A stretch of 64,000 nucleotides of DNA from Dokdonella_A sp963758365. Its GTDB lineage: Bacteria > Pseudomonadota > Gammaproteobacteria > Xanthomonadales > Rhodanobacteraceae. Below the pieces are notes generated by a model. That model was not told where the DNA came from. It saw only the letters and a list, made by a program, of their open reading frames with translations, and did not search any database. Both the position numbers and the translations under genes were made by a program. The stretch covers positions 1,116,001-1,180,000 of the forward strand of contig CAVWVB010000001.1 in NCBI GenBank assembly GCA_963758365.1. The letters are read 5' to 3'. Below, one piece after another: positions 15,759 to 25,231 of this stretch (its first letter is position 1; every line of letters begins with the position of its first letter).

Positions 15759-18283
15759 AGGCGGGCTCCCAGCGCGGCGGCGACGCGCAGCAGATCGGCG
15801 AATACCCCGGCTGCGGTGACTTCAGGGCCGGCGCCCGGCCCCTGTACGACCAGCGGATTTTCGCAGTACCGCCGCGTCGTGAACTGGACGATGTTGTCGG
15901 TCAGGCGAATGTGCGCGAACGCGTGCCCGGGCGGCAGCGCGACTAAACCGACATGCGCGCGCCCGCTACGGTCGAGATGGGCGACATGGCGCAGCACCTG
16001 ACCGCTGTGTTGCGTCTCGGCATGGTGGCTGGCGATCGTGGCGTCCAGTTCGGGCAGACGCTCGAGGAAGGCGGTGGTCGATATCTCGCGCAGCGCGGCC
16101 GGAACGAGACTTTGTATCGCGACATCCGCCATTTCGAGTTCGACGCCGGCTTCGCGGGCGAGGATCACGAGCTTGCGCGCGACGTCGGTGCCGGAGAGGT
16201 CGTCGCGCGGGTCGGGCTCGGTATAGCCCAGTTCGTGCGCTTCCCTGACCAGCGCCGAGAACGGCTGGCTGCCGTCGTAGCGATTGAACAGCCAGGCCAG
16301 CGTGCCGGACAGGATGCCGTCGATCGCGATCATCTCGTCGCCGGTGTCGAGCAGGTCGCGCAGGGTCGAGATCACCGGCAGTCCGGCACCGACCGTCGCC
16401 TCGTAGCGGAAACGCGCGCCAGCGAGGCCCGCGTCGCGGATCGCGCGCCAGCGATCGCCCGCGCCCGCGCCGGCGTGCTTGTTTGGCGTGACCACGTGGA
16501 TGCCCGCGGCCAGCCATTCGGCGTAGCGCGCGGCAATCGCGTCGCTCGCGCTGCAGTCGATGATGACCGCATGGGGCAGATGGTCGGCCTGGACATGACG
16601 CGTGAATGCATCGATGTCGAAGGCGTCGCCTGAATCGGACGCGGCGTTCCAGCCTGCGGCGGCGTCCGCCTCGCCAAGCCACATCCGCCGGCTGGACGCG
16701 ATCGCGCGCAGACGCAGGTCGAGTTGATGCTGGTCGCGCAGGCGTGCACGCGTCGCGTGCAGCTGCTCGAGCAGCGCCGTGCCGACCTTGCCCGGGCCGA
16801 TCAGGCCGATCGACAGGGTCTGCGGTGAAAGCCAGAAGGCCGCATGGGTGGCGCGCAGGGCGCGCGCGGTGTCGGCTGCGGCGACAGCCACCGAGATGTT
16901 GCGTTCCGAGGCGCCCTGCGCGATCGCGCGGATGTTCACGCCGGTGCGCGCGAGCGCACCGAACAGGCGCGCGGCGACGCCCGGCTGGCCCGCCATGGCG
17001 TCACCGACCACCGCGAGTACGCTGATGCCGCTGGCCACGCTCACGCTGTGGATCTCGCCGCGCGCGGTCTCGGCGGTGAACGCCCGGCGCAGCGCGAGCG
17101 CGGCTGTCTGCGCATCGGCTTCGCGGACCACGCAGCAGATCGAGTGTTCCGACGAGCCTTGCGAGATCATAACGACCGAAATGCCGGTCGCGTGCAGCGC
17201 GCCGAACGTGCGTTCCGCGGTGCCCGGGACACCGATCATGCCAGCGCCTTCGAGGGTGAGTAGGGCGAGACCGCGCACCACGCTGAGACCCTTCGCGGGT
17301 GTGCGTTGCGCGGCATCCGTGCCCGACTGCGTGGCGGCCCCGAGCAACGTGCCCGCATGCAGCGGGTTGAACGTGTTGCGGATACGCACGGGCAGGCCGC
17401 GCGCGATGACCGGGGTCAGAGTCTGCGGATGGATGACCTTGGCGCCGAAATAGGCCAGTTCGCAGGCCTCGTCGTAGCTGAGTGCGGGCAGCGGAACCGC
17501 GTCGGGCACGAGCTGCGGATCGGCCGACAGGATGCCGTCGGTATCGCCCCAGAGGGTAAGTTCCCGCGCATCGCACAGGGCCGCGAAAATTGCGGCGGAA
17601 TAGTCGCTGCCGTTACGGCCGAGAATGGTCGGGCGCCCGTCGCGGGTGCGCGCGATGAAGCCTGTGGCGACGAGCGATCCGGTGCCGTGATCGACACGCC
17701 AACTTGCGAGGCGCGCCGCACTCGCTTCCCAGTCGACGCTCGCGCCGAGTTCGCCATGGCTGACCACGACAATCTCGCGCGCATCGAGGAACGCGTAGTC
17801 CTGTCCCCCGACAGCGAGAAAGTCCGCGAGCAGACGTGCTGACCAGACTTCGCCGAGACCCTGGATCCTCTCCAGTGCTTCGGCGTTGTGCGTGCCGAGC
17901 ACTGCGAGGGCCGCAAGCAGCTCGGCGAGGCGGTCGAATTCCGTATCCAGCCATGCCCGCGTTGCCCGGTCACGCGGCGTGAGCAGATCGCGGGCACAGT
18001 CTTGATGACGCAGGCGCAGCCCCTGCAGGTCCGATCGCCAGTCCGCGTGGTCGCGTGCCGCGGCATCGGCCAGAGCAATCAGTGCGTCGGTCGTCCCGCG
18101 CATCGCCGAAACGACGACCAGGCGCCGTGATTCCGGCTGTGCCTGCAGTATCGCCGCAACCCGTCGAAAGCAGCCCGCATCGGCGAGACTGGAACCGCCG
18201 AACTTGTGCACCGAGACGGCACCGGGCTGCGGGATCGTCGGCGCGGAGTTGCCGGACGTGGCTGGGCGGATGGGATCGGACAT
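15755..18283 (-). CDS. thrA: Bifunctional aspartokinase / homoserine dehydrogenase
   Basis: A fused 842-residue enzyme catalysing the first and third steps from aspartate to homoserine. The N-terminal aspartokinase starts VHKFGGSSLADAG (about residue 25) and has FIARTRDGRPTILGRNGSDYSAA. Two ACT-like regulatory segments lie between about 320 and 470, one with VISQGSSEHSICCVV and one with IAQGASERNISVAV. The C-terminal NAD(P)-binding homoserine dehydrogenase has IGLIGPGKVGTALLEQL and LSGTLAWLFNRYDG. I chose the ATG at MSDPIRPAT; a longer TTG form has no family similarity. Feedback inhibition by threonine through the ACT region is expected of the family. Confidence 0.96.
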   Translation of the reverse strand: MSDPIRPATSGNSAPTIPQPGAVSVHKFGGSSLADAGCFRRVAAILQAQPESRRLVVVSAMRGTTDALIALADAAARDHADWRSDLQGLRLRHQDCARDLLTPRDRATRAWLDTEFDRLAELLAALAVLGTHNAEALERIQGLGEVWSARLLADFLAVGGQDYAFLDAREIVVVSHGELGASVDWEASAARLASWRVDHGTGSLVATGFIARTRDGRPTILGRNGSDYSAAIFAALCDARELTLWGDTDGILSADPQLVPDAVPLPALSYDEACELAYFGAKVIHPQTLTPVIARGLPVRIRNTFNPLHAGTLLGAATQSGTDAAQRTPAKGLSVVRGLALLTLEGAGMIGVPGTAERTFGALHATGISVVMISQGSSEHSICCVVREADAQTAALALRRAFTAETARGEIHSVSVASGISVLAVVGDAMAGQPGVAARLFGALARTGVNIRAIAQGASERNISVAVAAADTARALRATHAAFWLSPQTLSIGLIGPGKVGTALLEQLHATRARLRDQHQLDLRLRAIASSRRMWLGEADAAAGWNAASDSGDAFDIDAFTRHVQADHLPHAVIIDCSASDAIAARYAEWLAAGIHVVTPNKHAGAGAGDRWRAIRDAGLAGARFRYEATVGAGLPVISTLRDLLDTGDEMIAIDGILSGTLAWLFNRYDGSQPFSALVREAHELGYTEPDPRDDLSGTDVARKLVILAREAGVELEMADVAIQSLVPAALREISTTAFLERLPELDATIASHHAETQHSGQVLRHVAHLDRSGRAHVGLVALPPGHAFAHIRLTDNIVQFTTRRYCENPLVVQGPGAGPEVTAAGVFADLLRVAAALGARL

Positions 18284-18585
18284 CGAACCAAGCCTCTGCG
18301 GATGAGACCTCGTCGCGTCGGACCGGGGCGGCGCGGCAGCCCGGTCCTCGCAAGACGGGCCGTTGCTGATCGCGATCAATCGCGCGCGGGCACCCGGACC
18401 ACGGCGTTCGTGAACCTTGTCGTGGTGATCGTGGGAAAGCGGGTGCGGTGTCCCCGGACCGCGCCTCGGCGATGGTCAGGTCGGCGGCGTGCGTGGGCTG
18501 ATGGTGCGGATCGGGCGCAAGGGCGGCTCATGCGCGCGAGTGTGCGGGCAGCGCCCTGGGGCTTGTCAAGCGCGCCCCGCCGCGA
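18284..18585 (-). promoter_or_regulatory. Leader region of the thr operon (possible leader peptide)
   Basis: About 300 bases between rnd and thrA. An ATG-initiated minus-strand frame, 18531-18376 (51 codons), contains a Thr/Ile-rich run TITTRFT, as expected of a threonine leader peptide. A hairpin (GACCGGG with CCCGGTC, 18321-18346) follows it before thrA. There is no T-run after the hairpin and the frame is longer than the E. coli leader. Attenuation is therefore only a possibility. Confidence 0.3.
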
Positions 18586-19674
18586 TCATGCCGGCGTGGG
18601 CAGCAGGGCGACCAAGGTGTCGTACAACACTTCGCGCCGCCATCCCTCCAGTGCGGTGGGCCATTGCCGGGTCGCGAGCAGCGACTCGAGATGGCGCCGT
18701 GAGCAGAGCAGGCCGTCCGGCAGATCGAGTGCGCCCGCGCGCGTCGCGACGGCCTGTTTCATCGTCGCGATAAGCTGCTTTTCCTGCGTGCCGGGCGCAC
18801 GCGGAATCGGCATGAACTCGAACTCGTCCGCGGTCAGCGCGCGGCTCAGCACGTCCAGCAGTTCAACGCGCTGCGTACCACGCAATGCGCGCTGGCCCCT
18901 GCCGCGTTCGGCGAGTTCTTCCGGGCTCGATGGCGGGCGCGCGCTGAAATCGAGTGCGTGCGCGTCGTCGAGCAGCCAGGATCGTGGTCGATCGATCACG
19001 CGTGCAGTGGCATCGCGCCACAGCAGTATGCGGCGCAGCAGCGCCTGGCGTTCGCGCGGCCAGTCCGCGGCGCCGCGAAGGCCGAGCTGGGGTTGTGGAT
19101 CCGGATCGCGGTTGCGCGCGCGTTCGAGCATTCGTGCGCAATCCTCGGCGAACCACGCGGCGTAGCCACGTTGCTCGAGCCGTGCCGCGAGTTCACGGTG
19201 CAGCGTGGGCAGATGCACGACGTCCTGGGCCGCGTAATCGAGTTGCCGCGCGCTCAACGGCCGGCGCAGCCAGTCCGAGCGTGTCTCGGCCTTCGGCAGT
19301 TCGATGCCGGTCAGTTCGCGCACGAGCCTCTGGTAGCCGAGTCCCGCGCCGAGCCCCGCGAACGAAGCGGCGATCTGGGTGTCAAAGAGCCTCGAAATCG
19401 AACACGACCAGGTTGCGAGTGCCTCCAGGTCCTCGCTGGCGCTGTGCATCACGATCGTGCACGCCGTATCGGCCAGTGCGCCAGCGAGCGGTCCGGATCC
19501 GATTTCAGCAGTCGGGTCGACGAGGCCGATGCGGCCATCGATCTCGACCTGGACCAGCGCCAGACGCGGCAGGAACGTGTCGGTACGCATGAACTCGGTG
19601 TCGAGCCCGATTGCAGCCGGAAGCGGTCGTAGAAAATCCTGCAGCGCTTCGGTGCGCTCGATCCAGTCGGTCAC
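18586..19674 (-). CDS. rnd: Ribonuclease D
   Basis: A 362-residue 3'-5' exoribonuclease that matures tRNA 3' ends. The DEDDy residues are visible: the Asp and Glu in IGLDTEFMR, the Asp in MHSASEDLEAL, and the Tyr and Asp in LDYAAQDVVHL. A C-terminal HRDC-like domain (about 205-285) includes LDFSARPPSSPEELAE. I chose the GTG before TDWIERTEALQDFL because AGGA lies eight bases upstream and the family begins there; an upstream extension is in frame. It lies upstream of thrA on the same strand with a 300-base gap. Confidence 0.94.
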   Translation of the reverse strand: MTDWIERTEALQDFLRPLPAAIGLDTEFMRTDTFLPRLALVQVEIDGRIGLVDPTAEIGSGPLAGALADTACTIVMHSASEDLEALATWSCSISRLFDTQIAASFAGLGAGLGYQRLVRELTGIELPKAETRSDWLRRPLSARQLDYAAQDVVHLPTLHRELAARLEQRGYAAWFAEDCARMLERARNRDPDPQPQLGLRGAADWPRERQALLRRILLWRDATARVIDRPRSWLLDDAHALDFSARPPSSPEELAERGRGQRALRGTQRVELLDVLSRALTADEFEFMPIPRAPGTQEKQLIATMKQAVATRAGALDLPDGLLCSRRHLESLLATRQWPTALEGWRREVLYDTLVALLPTPA

Positions 19675-19829
19675 GGGGCATTCCTGCTGAGGGTCGACAC
19701 TGTCGCCTGCGCCGGCCTGCAAGGCCGTTCGTCTGCGATCTCCTGCGGCGAACGATGGTAGGGTTCCAGGCCTGCCGCCGGCGATGGCAGCTTCAACTAC
19801 TGGCGTCCAGCGCCGATAATCGAAACACG

Positions 19830-21768
19830 ATGCCCGCTACCGAAGTCGCACGCAACAAGCAGCATACCCTCGGCGGTGCCGCCGGCATCGCGCTGCTCGC
19901 ATTCGCGCTCGGGTACCGGTTCTTCCCGGGCCTGCTGCACCTGGAGCCGCAGTCCGGGATGCCCGTGGCGACGACGCAGCCGGACAGCGGTGGCGCCGCG
20001 CCGGTCGCGACCTGGTCGATGGTCGAATCGCCGCCCGCGGAATCCGTGCCGGTGCCGCCCGCGGACGAAACGGAACAGGGTACGTCGCTGGCCGACGCGG
20101 TGCGCATGGGGCCGCCGGTAGCGACGACGAAAGTCGTCGCAGCCCTCCTCGCGAAAGCACGGATTGCAGAGGGCAGCGGCAACCTGTTCGAACCGAAAGC
20201 CGGCAATGCGGTCGCGCTGTATCGCGAGGCACTGACCGCGGCACCGAACAATCCGGAAGCCGAAAATGGCCTGGAGCGAATCGGTGGTGCATTGCGCGAC
20301 TGGACGATCGCCGCGGTCGAACGCGGCGACGAAGCCGCCGCGCAACGGTTCCTTGGCCTGTATGCCGAACTGCCGCATTCGGAAGACGAACTCAAGGCAG
20401 TTCGCACTCGCGTCGCGCTGCTGCGCCAGGTCATGCCGATGCTGGCCCACGCGGCCGAACTCATGAAGGCAGGAAAGATTTCCGACCCGGCGACGGACAG
20501 CGCGCTCGCGACCTACCGCGCGGTTCTGCAGCTGGATCCGGACAATCGCCTTGCCGACTCGGGTCTGGCCGAGATCGAACGCGACTACCTCGATCGGGCG
20601 CTGGCCGAAGCCGCGCGCGACGACTTTGCGGGCGCCGATGCGACGCTGGGCAGCGCTTCGGCGATCCGCCCGGGTTCGCCCGCGCTGCTGGAAACGCGCG
20701 CACGCGTCGAGAGCATTCGCACCCAGCGCGCGGAAAGCGTGCTCGCGCAGGCGCGCTCGGCGCTCGATTCGGGTGATGCGGATCTTGCCGAACAGCTCGC
20801 GAAAAAGGCCCAGTCGGTGAGCGCCGACCTTGCCGGTCTGGACGAGTTCAATACGCGCCTGCGCAACGCCCGACTCTATGCGAGCATGTCGCCCGGCCAG
20901 GTCCTGCGCGACCGCTTCCTCGATATCGCGGGCGAGGCGCCCGCGCTGGTCGTTATTCCGACCGGTACCTTCGTCATGGGGTCGCCCGCGGACGAGGGCG
21001 GACACCTGGGCAGCGAGGAGCCGCAGCGTCGCGTGCGCATCGACATCGGTTTCGCCCTCGGTCAGAGCGAGATCACGGTCGCCCAGTTCCGCGAATTCGT
21101 GCGCGCTGCCAGATATGTCACCGATGCGGAGCGGCTCGGCGGCAGCGCGGTCTATGAGGAAGGCTCGGGACGCATCGCCGAGCGGCGCGGCATGACCTGG
21201 CAGAACGATTACAGCGGCGAACGCGCGCGCGACAATCTGCCGGTTGTCAATGTGTCGTGGAACGACGCGAATGCATACGCGGCGTGGCTGTCGGCGCGTA
21301 CCGGCAAGCACTACCGGTTGCCGACCGAGGCCGAGTTCGAGTATGCGCTGCGCGCCGGTTCGGCGGCCCGCTATCCGTGGGGCAATGGCGATCCCGAAAA
21401 GCCGCTGGGCAATTTCACCGGTGAAGGCGACCGTTCGCCCACGCGGCGCAGCTGGTCCGCCGCATTTCCGCACTACAGCGACGGCTACTGGGGGCCGGCG
21501 CCGGTCAGGAGTTTTCCCGCCAATCGCTTTGGCCTCTACGACATGGCCGGCAATGTTTCCGAATGGGTCGAGGATTGCTGGCACGACAACTACGTGCGCG
21601 CGCCACGCAACAGCGAGGCCTGGGTGAATCCCGGGTTGTGAGTTGCGCGTCGTGCGTGGTGGCTCTTGGGGCAGCGATCCCGCCCAGGTGCGCTCGGCGT
21701 TCCGGATTGCCGCACGAACCGACACGCGCAGTGCCCGCGTCGGATTCCGCATGGCGCGTGACCTTTGA
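19830..21768 (+). pseudogene. TPR-like protein with FGE-sulfatase (SUMF1) domain, frameshifted near the 3' end
   Basis: The N-terminus has a short membrane segment (IALLAFALGYRFFPGLL), then a Pro/Ala linker, then helical TPR-like repeats (about 100-360). A formylglycine-generating-enzyme-type domain follows from about 370 (VVIPTGTFVMGSP ... QSEITVAQFREFV ... YRLPTEAEFEYALRAGS ... GLYDMAGNVSEWVEDC). The frame hits TGA after WVNPGL at 21641. The next frame continues CELRVVRGGSWG, RSAFRIAARTDTRSARVGFRMARDL to 21768, exactly the conserved end of the domain. One extra base in the run around 21636-21639 explains it. The intact protein would be about 645 residues, probably a periplasm-facing scaffold or signalling protein rather than a true FGE. 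It may be genuine decay or a sequence error. Confidence 0.8.
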
Positions 21769-22022
21769 GGGTGCATGCACGACGCGCGAGCCGCCCTCGC
21801 TGCATCGCAAGTCCGCGTGCAGAGCGGCTGAACGCGCACGACCCGCTCGGGCAGGTTATTGTCCCGCGGCGGAGCGGAGGACCGGCAGGGGCGCAGCGAT
21901 CCTTGCCGCGGGATGAAGTTCGCCACGGCGGGTTCACGTAAAGTAAATTCCCGGACGCTATCGTGTGCGGGCGGCATGCAGCCCGTCGCGAAGCCGCTCC
22001 CCGATCAAACGGAACCCATGAC

Positions 22023-23312
22023 ATGCGCGAGTCTTCGAGCCTGGCCGCGCGCACTCCGGCCCCGAGCGAATCCGGCGCCGATGCGGCACCGATCGCGCCG
22101 GTCGCGCACTACGAGCGGGTCCGCCACACGACCGCGGATCTCGTTTCCACTCTCGCCCCGGAAGACACGGTCGCGCAGTCGATGCCGCAGGCCAGTCCCG
22201 CGAAGTGGCACCTTGCACATACGACATGGTTCTTCGAGCAGTTCGTGCTCGCGCGTGATCCAAGTTATCGACCGCTGCATCCTGAATGGAGCTATCTGTT
22301 CAATTCCTACTACCAGTCCGTTGGGCCCATGCATTCGCGGCCGCTGCGCGGGCTGCTGACGCGTCCCACGCTTGCCGAGGTCGTTACCTATCGCGAACGC
22401 GTCGATGCGCGCATGCACGATCTGCTGGATCGCGTTCGCGATCCGCAGCTGGCCATGCTGGTCACCCTCGGTCTGAATCACGAACAGCAGCACCAGGAAC
22501 TGCTGTTGACCGACATCAAGCACCTGTTCTCGCTGAATCCGCTCGAGCCGGTCTATCGTCGTGGCATCGCGACGAGCGCAGCAGCCCCCTCGCCGATGAC
22601 GTTCCTCGCCGGCAGCGAAGGCATCGTCGAGATCGGCCATGCCGGCGATGGCTTCGCGTTCGACGCGGAGATGCCGCGTCATCGCGCGCTGCTGCATTCC
22701 CATGCGATTGCCGACCGGCCGGTCACGAACTCGGAATTCCGCGAGTTCGTGGCTGATCGCGGTTACCGCACGCCGACCCTGTGGCTTTCCGAGGGCTGGG
22801 AGACGGTGCAGCGCGAAGGCTGGAAGCACCCGCTGTACTGGTCCGAGGACCTGGCCACGGAGTTCACGCTCGCAGGGCGCATGCCACTCGACCCGCATGC
22901 GCCGGTTTGCCACGTGAGCTTTTTCGAGGCCGATGCATTCGCGCGCTGGGCCGGTGCGCGCCTGCCGACGGAGTCGGAGTGGGAGTCGATGGCCGTCACC
23001 GTGCCGGTCGCGGGAAACCTGCTCGAAAGCGGCATTCTGCAGCCGCAGGGTGCCGCGCCGGTCGCAGGACCGCGCCAGTTCTTCGGCGATGTCTGGGAAT
23101 GGACCGCGAGTCCGTACGTGAGCTATCCGGGCTACCGGCCGCTGCCCGGCGCGCTCGGCGAATACAACGGCAAGTTCATGTCCGGCCAGCAGGTCCTGCG
23201 CGGCGGTTCCTGCGCGACGCCGGGCGATCACGTTCGCGCGACCTATCGCAACTTCTTCGCGCCCGCCGAACGCTGGCAGTTCATGGGATTGCGACTCGGG
23301 AGGGATGCATGA
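22023..23312 (+). CDS. egtB: Ergothioneine biosynthesis protein EgtB (sulfoxide synthase)
   Basis: A 429-residue non-haem iron enzyme that joins hercynine to a thiol donor with oxygen. The N-terminal DinB-like domain has the early histidine (AKWHLAHTTWFFEQ) and the NHEQQHQELLLTDIKHL segment supplying the other iron-ligand histidines. The C-terminal FGE-sulfatase-like domain has EADAFARWAGARLPTESEWE, FGDVWEWTASPY and GKFMSGQQVLRGGSCATP. The ATG is the last of several in frame and fits the family start. Its stop overlaps the egtD start (ATGA), making a two-gene operon. No egtA, egtC or egtE is seen here, so the thiol donor cannot be stated. Confidence 0.93.
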   Translation: MRESSSLAARTPAPSESGADAAPIAPVAHYERVRHTTADLVSTLAPEDTVAQSMPQASPAKWHLAHTTWFFEQFVLARDPSYRPLHPEWSYLFNSYYQSVGPMHSRPLRGLLTRPTLAEVVTYRERVDARMHDLLDRVRDPQLAMLVTLGLNHEQQHQELLLTDIKHLFSLNPLEPVYRRGIATSAAAPSPMTFLAGSEGIVEIGHAGDGFAFDAEMPRHRALLHSHAIADRPVTNSEFREFVADRGYRTPTLWLSEGWETVQREGWKHPLYWSEDLATEFTLAGRMPLDPHAPVCHVSFFEADAFARWAGARLPTESEWESMAVTVPVAGNLLESGILQPQGAAPVAGPRQFFGDVWEWTASPYVSYPGYRPLPGALGEYNGKFMSGQQVLRGGSCATPGDHVRATYRNFFAPAERWQFMGLRLGRDA

Positions 23313-24289
23313 AGACTCCGTCGACCGCGCGGCGCCTGCATGAGCGCCAGACTGACCGCAGCGACTTCGCGCGCGACGTGCGCGCCGGCCTGTCGATGTG
23401 GCCCAAGCGGATTCCCTCGAAATACTTCTACGACGCACGCGGCTCGGCGCTGTTCGAGGCGATCTGCGCGCAGCCCGAGTATTACCTGACCCGCACCGAA
23501 CTCGCGATCCTGCGCGACAACGCGAGCGACATTGCCGCGGCGATCGGTCCGCGCCCGCAGCTCGTCGAATACGGCAGCGGCAGTGCGATCAAGACGCGCC
23601 TGCTGCTCGAGGCGATGATCGATCCGGTGGCCTACCTGCCGGTCGAGATTTCGGAAAGTGCGCTGGCGCAGAGCATCGAGCGCCTGGCACCGCTGTTCCC
23701 GCACGTGGAGATGCTGCCGGTCTGCGCCGATTTCACCGGGCCGGTGCGACTCCCCGCGCCGCGGCGCGCGGCGTCCCGTACCGTGGTCTTCTTTCCCGGC
23801 TCGACGCTCGGCAACTTCGAATGGTCCGATGCGATCGCTCTGCTGCGCAGGATGCACAGCGACATGGGCTCCCAGGGTCTCGCGCTGGTCGGAATCGATC
23901 TCAAGAAGGACCGCGCGGTCCTCGAGGCGGCGTACGACGACCGGGCCGGAGTGACCGCGGCATTTACGCTGAACCTGCTCGAGCGCATGAACCGGGAACT
24001 GGACGCGGATTTCGACGTCTCCCGATTCCGTCACCGCTCCATCTACAACGCGCTGGCCGGCAGGATCGAAACGCATCTGGTGAGTGCAGCGCCGCAACGC
24101 GTTCACGTCGACGGCCGCGAGTTCGCATTCGCCGCGGACGAGGCGATGCTGGTCGAATACAGTTGCAAGTATTCGCAACCGGACTTCGAGCGGATGGCTG
24201 CAAAGGCGGGCCTGCAGGTCGTGCGCAGCTGGAGCGATCCGGGCGGCCTGTTCGCGGTGCAGTTGCTGCGGCGTGTGCGCGTGGAGTGA
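23309..24289 (+). CDS. egtD: L-histidine N-alpha-methyltransferase
   Basis: A 326-residue SAM-dependent enzyme that trimethylates histidine to hercynine, the first step of ergothioneine synthesis. Motifs include PKRIPSKYFYDARGSALFEAI, the SAM loop LVEYGSGSAIKTRLLL, YLPVEISESAL, VVFFPGSTLGNF and IGIDLKKD-type GIDLKKDRAVL. The ending YSCKYSQPDFERMAAKAGL is typical. It overlaps egtB by four bases. The supply of histidine-derived antioxidant fits an aerobic lifestyle. Confidence 0.95.
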   Translation: MKTPSTARRLHERQTDRSDFARDVRAGLSMWPKRIPSKYFYDARGSALFEAICAQPEYYLTRTELAILRDNASDIAAAIGPRPQLVEYGSGSAIKTRLLLEAMIDPVAYLPVEISESALAQSIERLAPLFPHVEMLPVCADFTGPVRLPAPRRAASRTVVFFPGSTLGNFEWSDAIALLRRMHSDMGSQGLALVGIDLKKDRAVLEAAYDDRAGVTAAFTLNLLERMNRELDADFDVSRFRHRSIYNALAGRIETHLVSAAPQRVHVDGREFAFAADEAMLVEYSCKYSQPDFERMAAKAGLQVVRSWSDPGGLFAVQLLRRVRVE

Positions 24290-24638
24290 GGATGCGGCGC
24301 CGTGACGATCGGAGAACCGTGGGGGCGGCGGCGGGGCGTGCGCTCGGACTTCGGCCGCGGAGGCATTCGGTTATGGCGGTCGGGCGGCCGCGGCAAAAGG
24401 ATGCCGATGCGTTCGAACCCGCCACGCAGTTGTGCCAGTTGCTCATCTTCGCAGCCTGGCAGCCTGGCTCGCGGCGCAGCTCGATAGGACACCTCGATTA
24501 CGGGTGCCGTCCATGCTGCCCGCGTGAACACAAGCCACTGCCCAGCGGATCGGGCCAGGGCTAACGGAACGCCGTGCAACACGGCCGCCGAAAAGCCTCT
24601 ATGCTAGGCGCAAGGCCACCTGCCATACCGGTCTGGGG
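24290..24638. other. Intergenic stretch upstream of the ECF sigma gene
   Basis: About 349 bases with no supported gene. A small perfect hairpin lies at 24571-24585 (GCCGTG, CAA loop, CACGGC). A TATGCT sequence at 24600-24605 could be a -10 element, but no matching -35 is clear. The region should hold the promoter of the sigma-kinase cluster. Confidence 0.35.
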
Positions 24639-25175
24639 ATGCCGCACTCGGAGCAAGGCGAATTGGCGCTGCGGACCGACGCGATGTTCGGGCGTGTCTA
24701 CGATCGCCTGAAAGCGATGGCTGGTCGTCAGCTCAGCGCCGGGCGACATACGCTCGATGCGACCGCACTTGTGCACGAACTGTACCTTCGCATTGGTGGC
24801 GATCGCGATCTCGTGTTCGCGCATCCGGACCAGTTCTTCACGTATGCAGCGCGCGCGATGCGGCACTTGCTCGCCGACCGCGCGCGTGACCGCCTGCGCC
24901 AGCGCGCCGGTGGCGAGTGGGTTCGCACGACGCTGACCGGCAGCGACTGGCGGCTCGCGCTCGACAGCGCGGAGCAGGCGCTCGACCTCGACGACGCGAT
25001 ACAAAAGCTCGAGGAAGTGGACGCACGCGCCGCACAGGTCGTCGAACTCCTCTGCTTCGCTGGCCTCGAACACGAGCAGGCGGCGCAGACTCTCGACATC
25101 GCACCGCGCACGGTCGCGCGCGACTGGCGCTTCGCGCGTGCGTTTCTCAAGACCGAGCTTGGCGAGAGAACCTGA
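24639..25175 (+). CDS. ECF-type RNA polymerase sigma factor
   Basis: A 178-residue sigma factor with region 2 (about 20-85; ATALVHELYLRI, FFTYAARAMRHLLADRARDR) and region 4 (about 125-170; VVELLCFAGLEHEQAAQTLD, RTVARDWRFARAFL). The shape matches the ECF group typically encoded beside Hanks-type Ser/Thr kinases with TPR domains, which is exactly the context here. No anti-sigma gene is present, so control by kinase phosphorylation is a reasonable inference. Its last 15 codons and 3' flank are duplicated at 28134-28210, marking a tandem duplication with the kinase genes. The gene itself is intact. Confidence 0.9.
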   Translation: MPHSEQGELALRTDAMFGRVYDRLKAMAGRQLSAGRHTLDATALVHELYLRIGGDRDLVFAHPDQFFTYAARAMRHLLADRARDRLRQRAGGEWVRTTLTGSDWRLALDSAEQALDLDDAIQKLEEVDARAAQVVELLCFAGLEHEQAAQTLDIAPRTVARDWRFARAFLKTELGERT

Positions 25176-25206
25176 GCGATGGCAGGCGAGCGCGCCATCC
25201 GTCGTT
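25129..25206. repeat. Duplication junction repeat, copy 1 (sigma-factor 3' end)
   Basis: 78 bases covering the end of the sigma gene, its stop and flank. The partner is 28134-28210, with about six differences. It marks the left end of the unit duplicated to give two kinase genes. Confidence 0.85.
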
Positions 25207-25231
25207 GCCTGGACGCAGGAATACACCGTCG

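Noticed and set aside
18321..18346. Intrinsic attenuator before thrA
   Set aside because: The hairpin exists but no T-run follows on the minus strand, so intrinsic termination is not supported.
19797..21977. Very long minus-strand open frame opposite the TPR-FGE gene
   Set aside because: Composition is antisense-like (Arg/Ala/Gly/His), with no motif and no ribosome site; the plus strand carries the recognisable domain.
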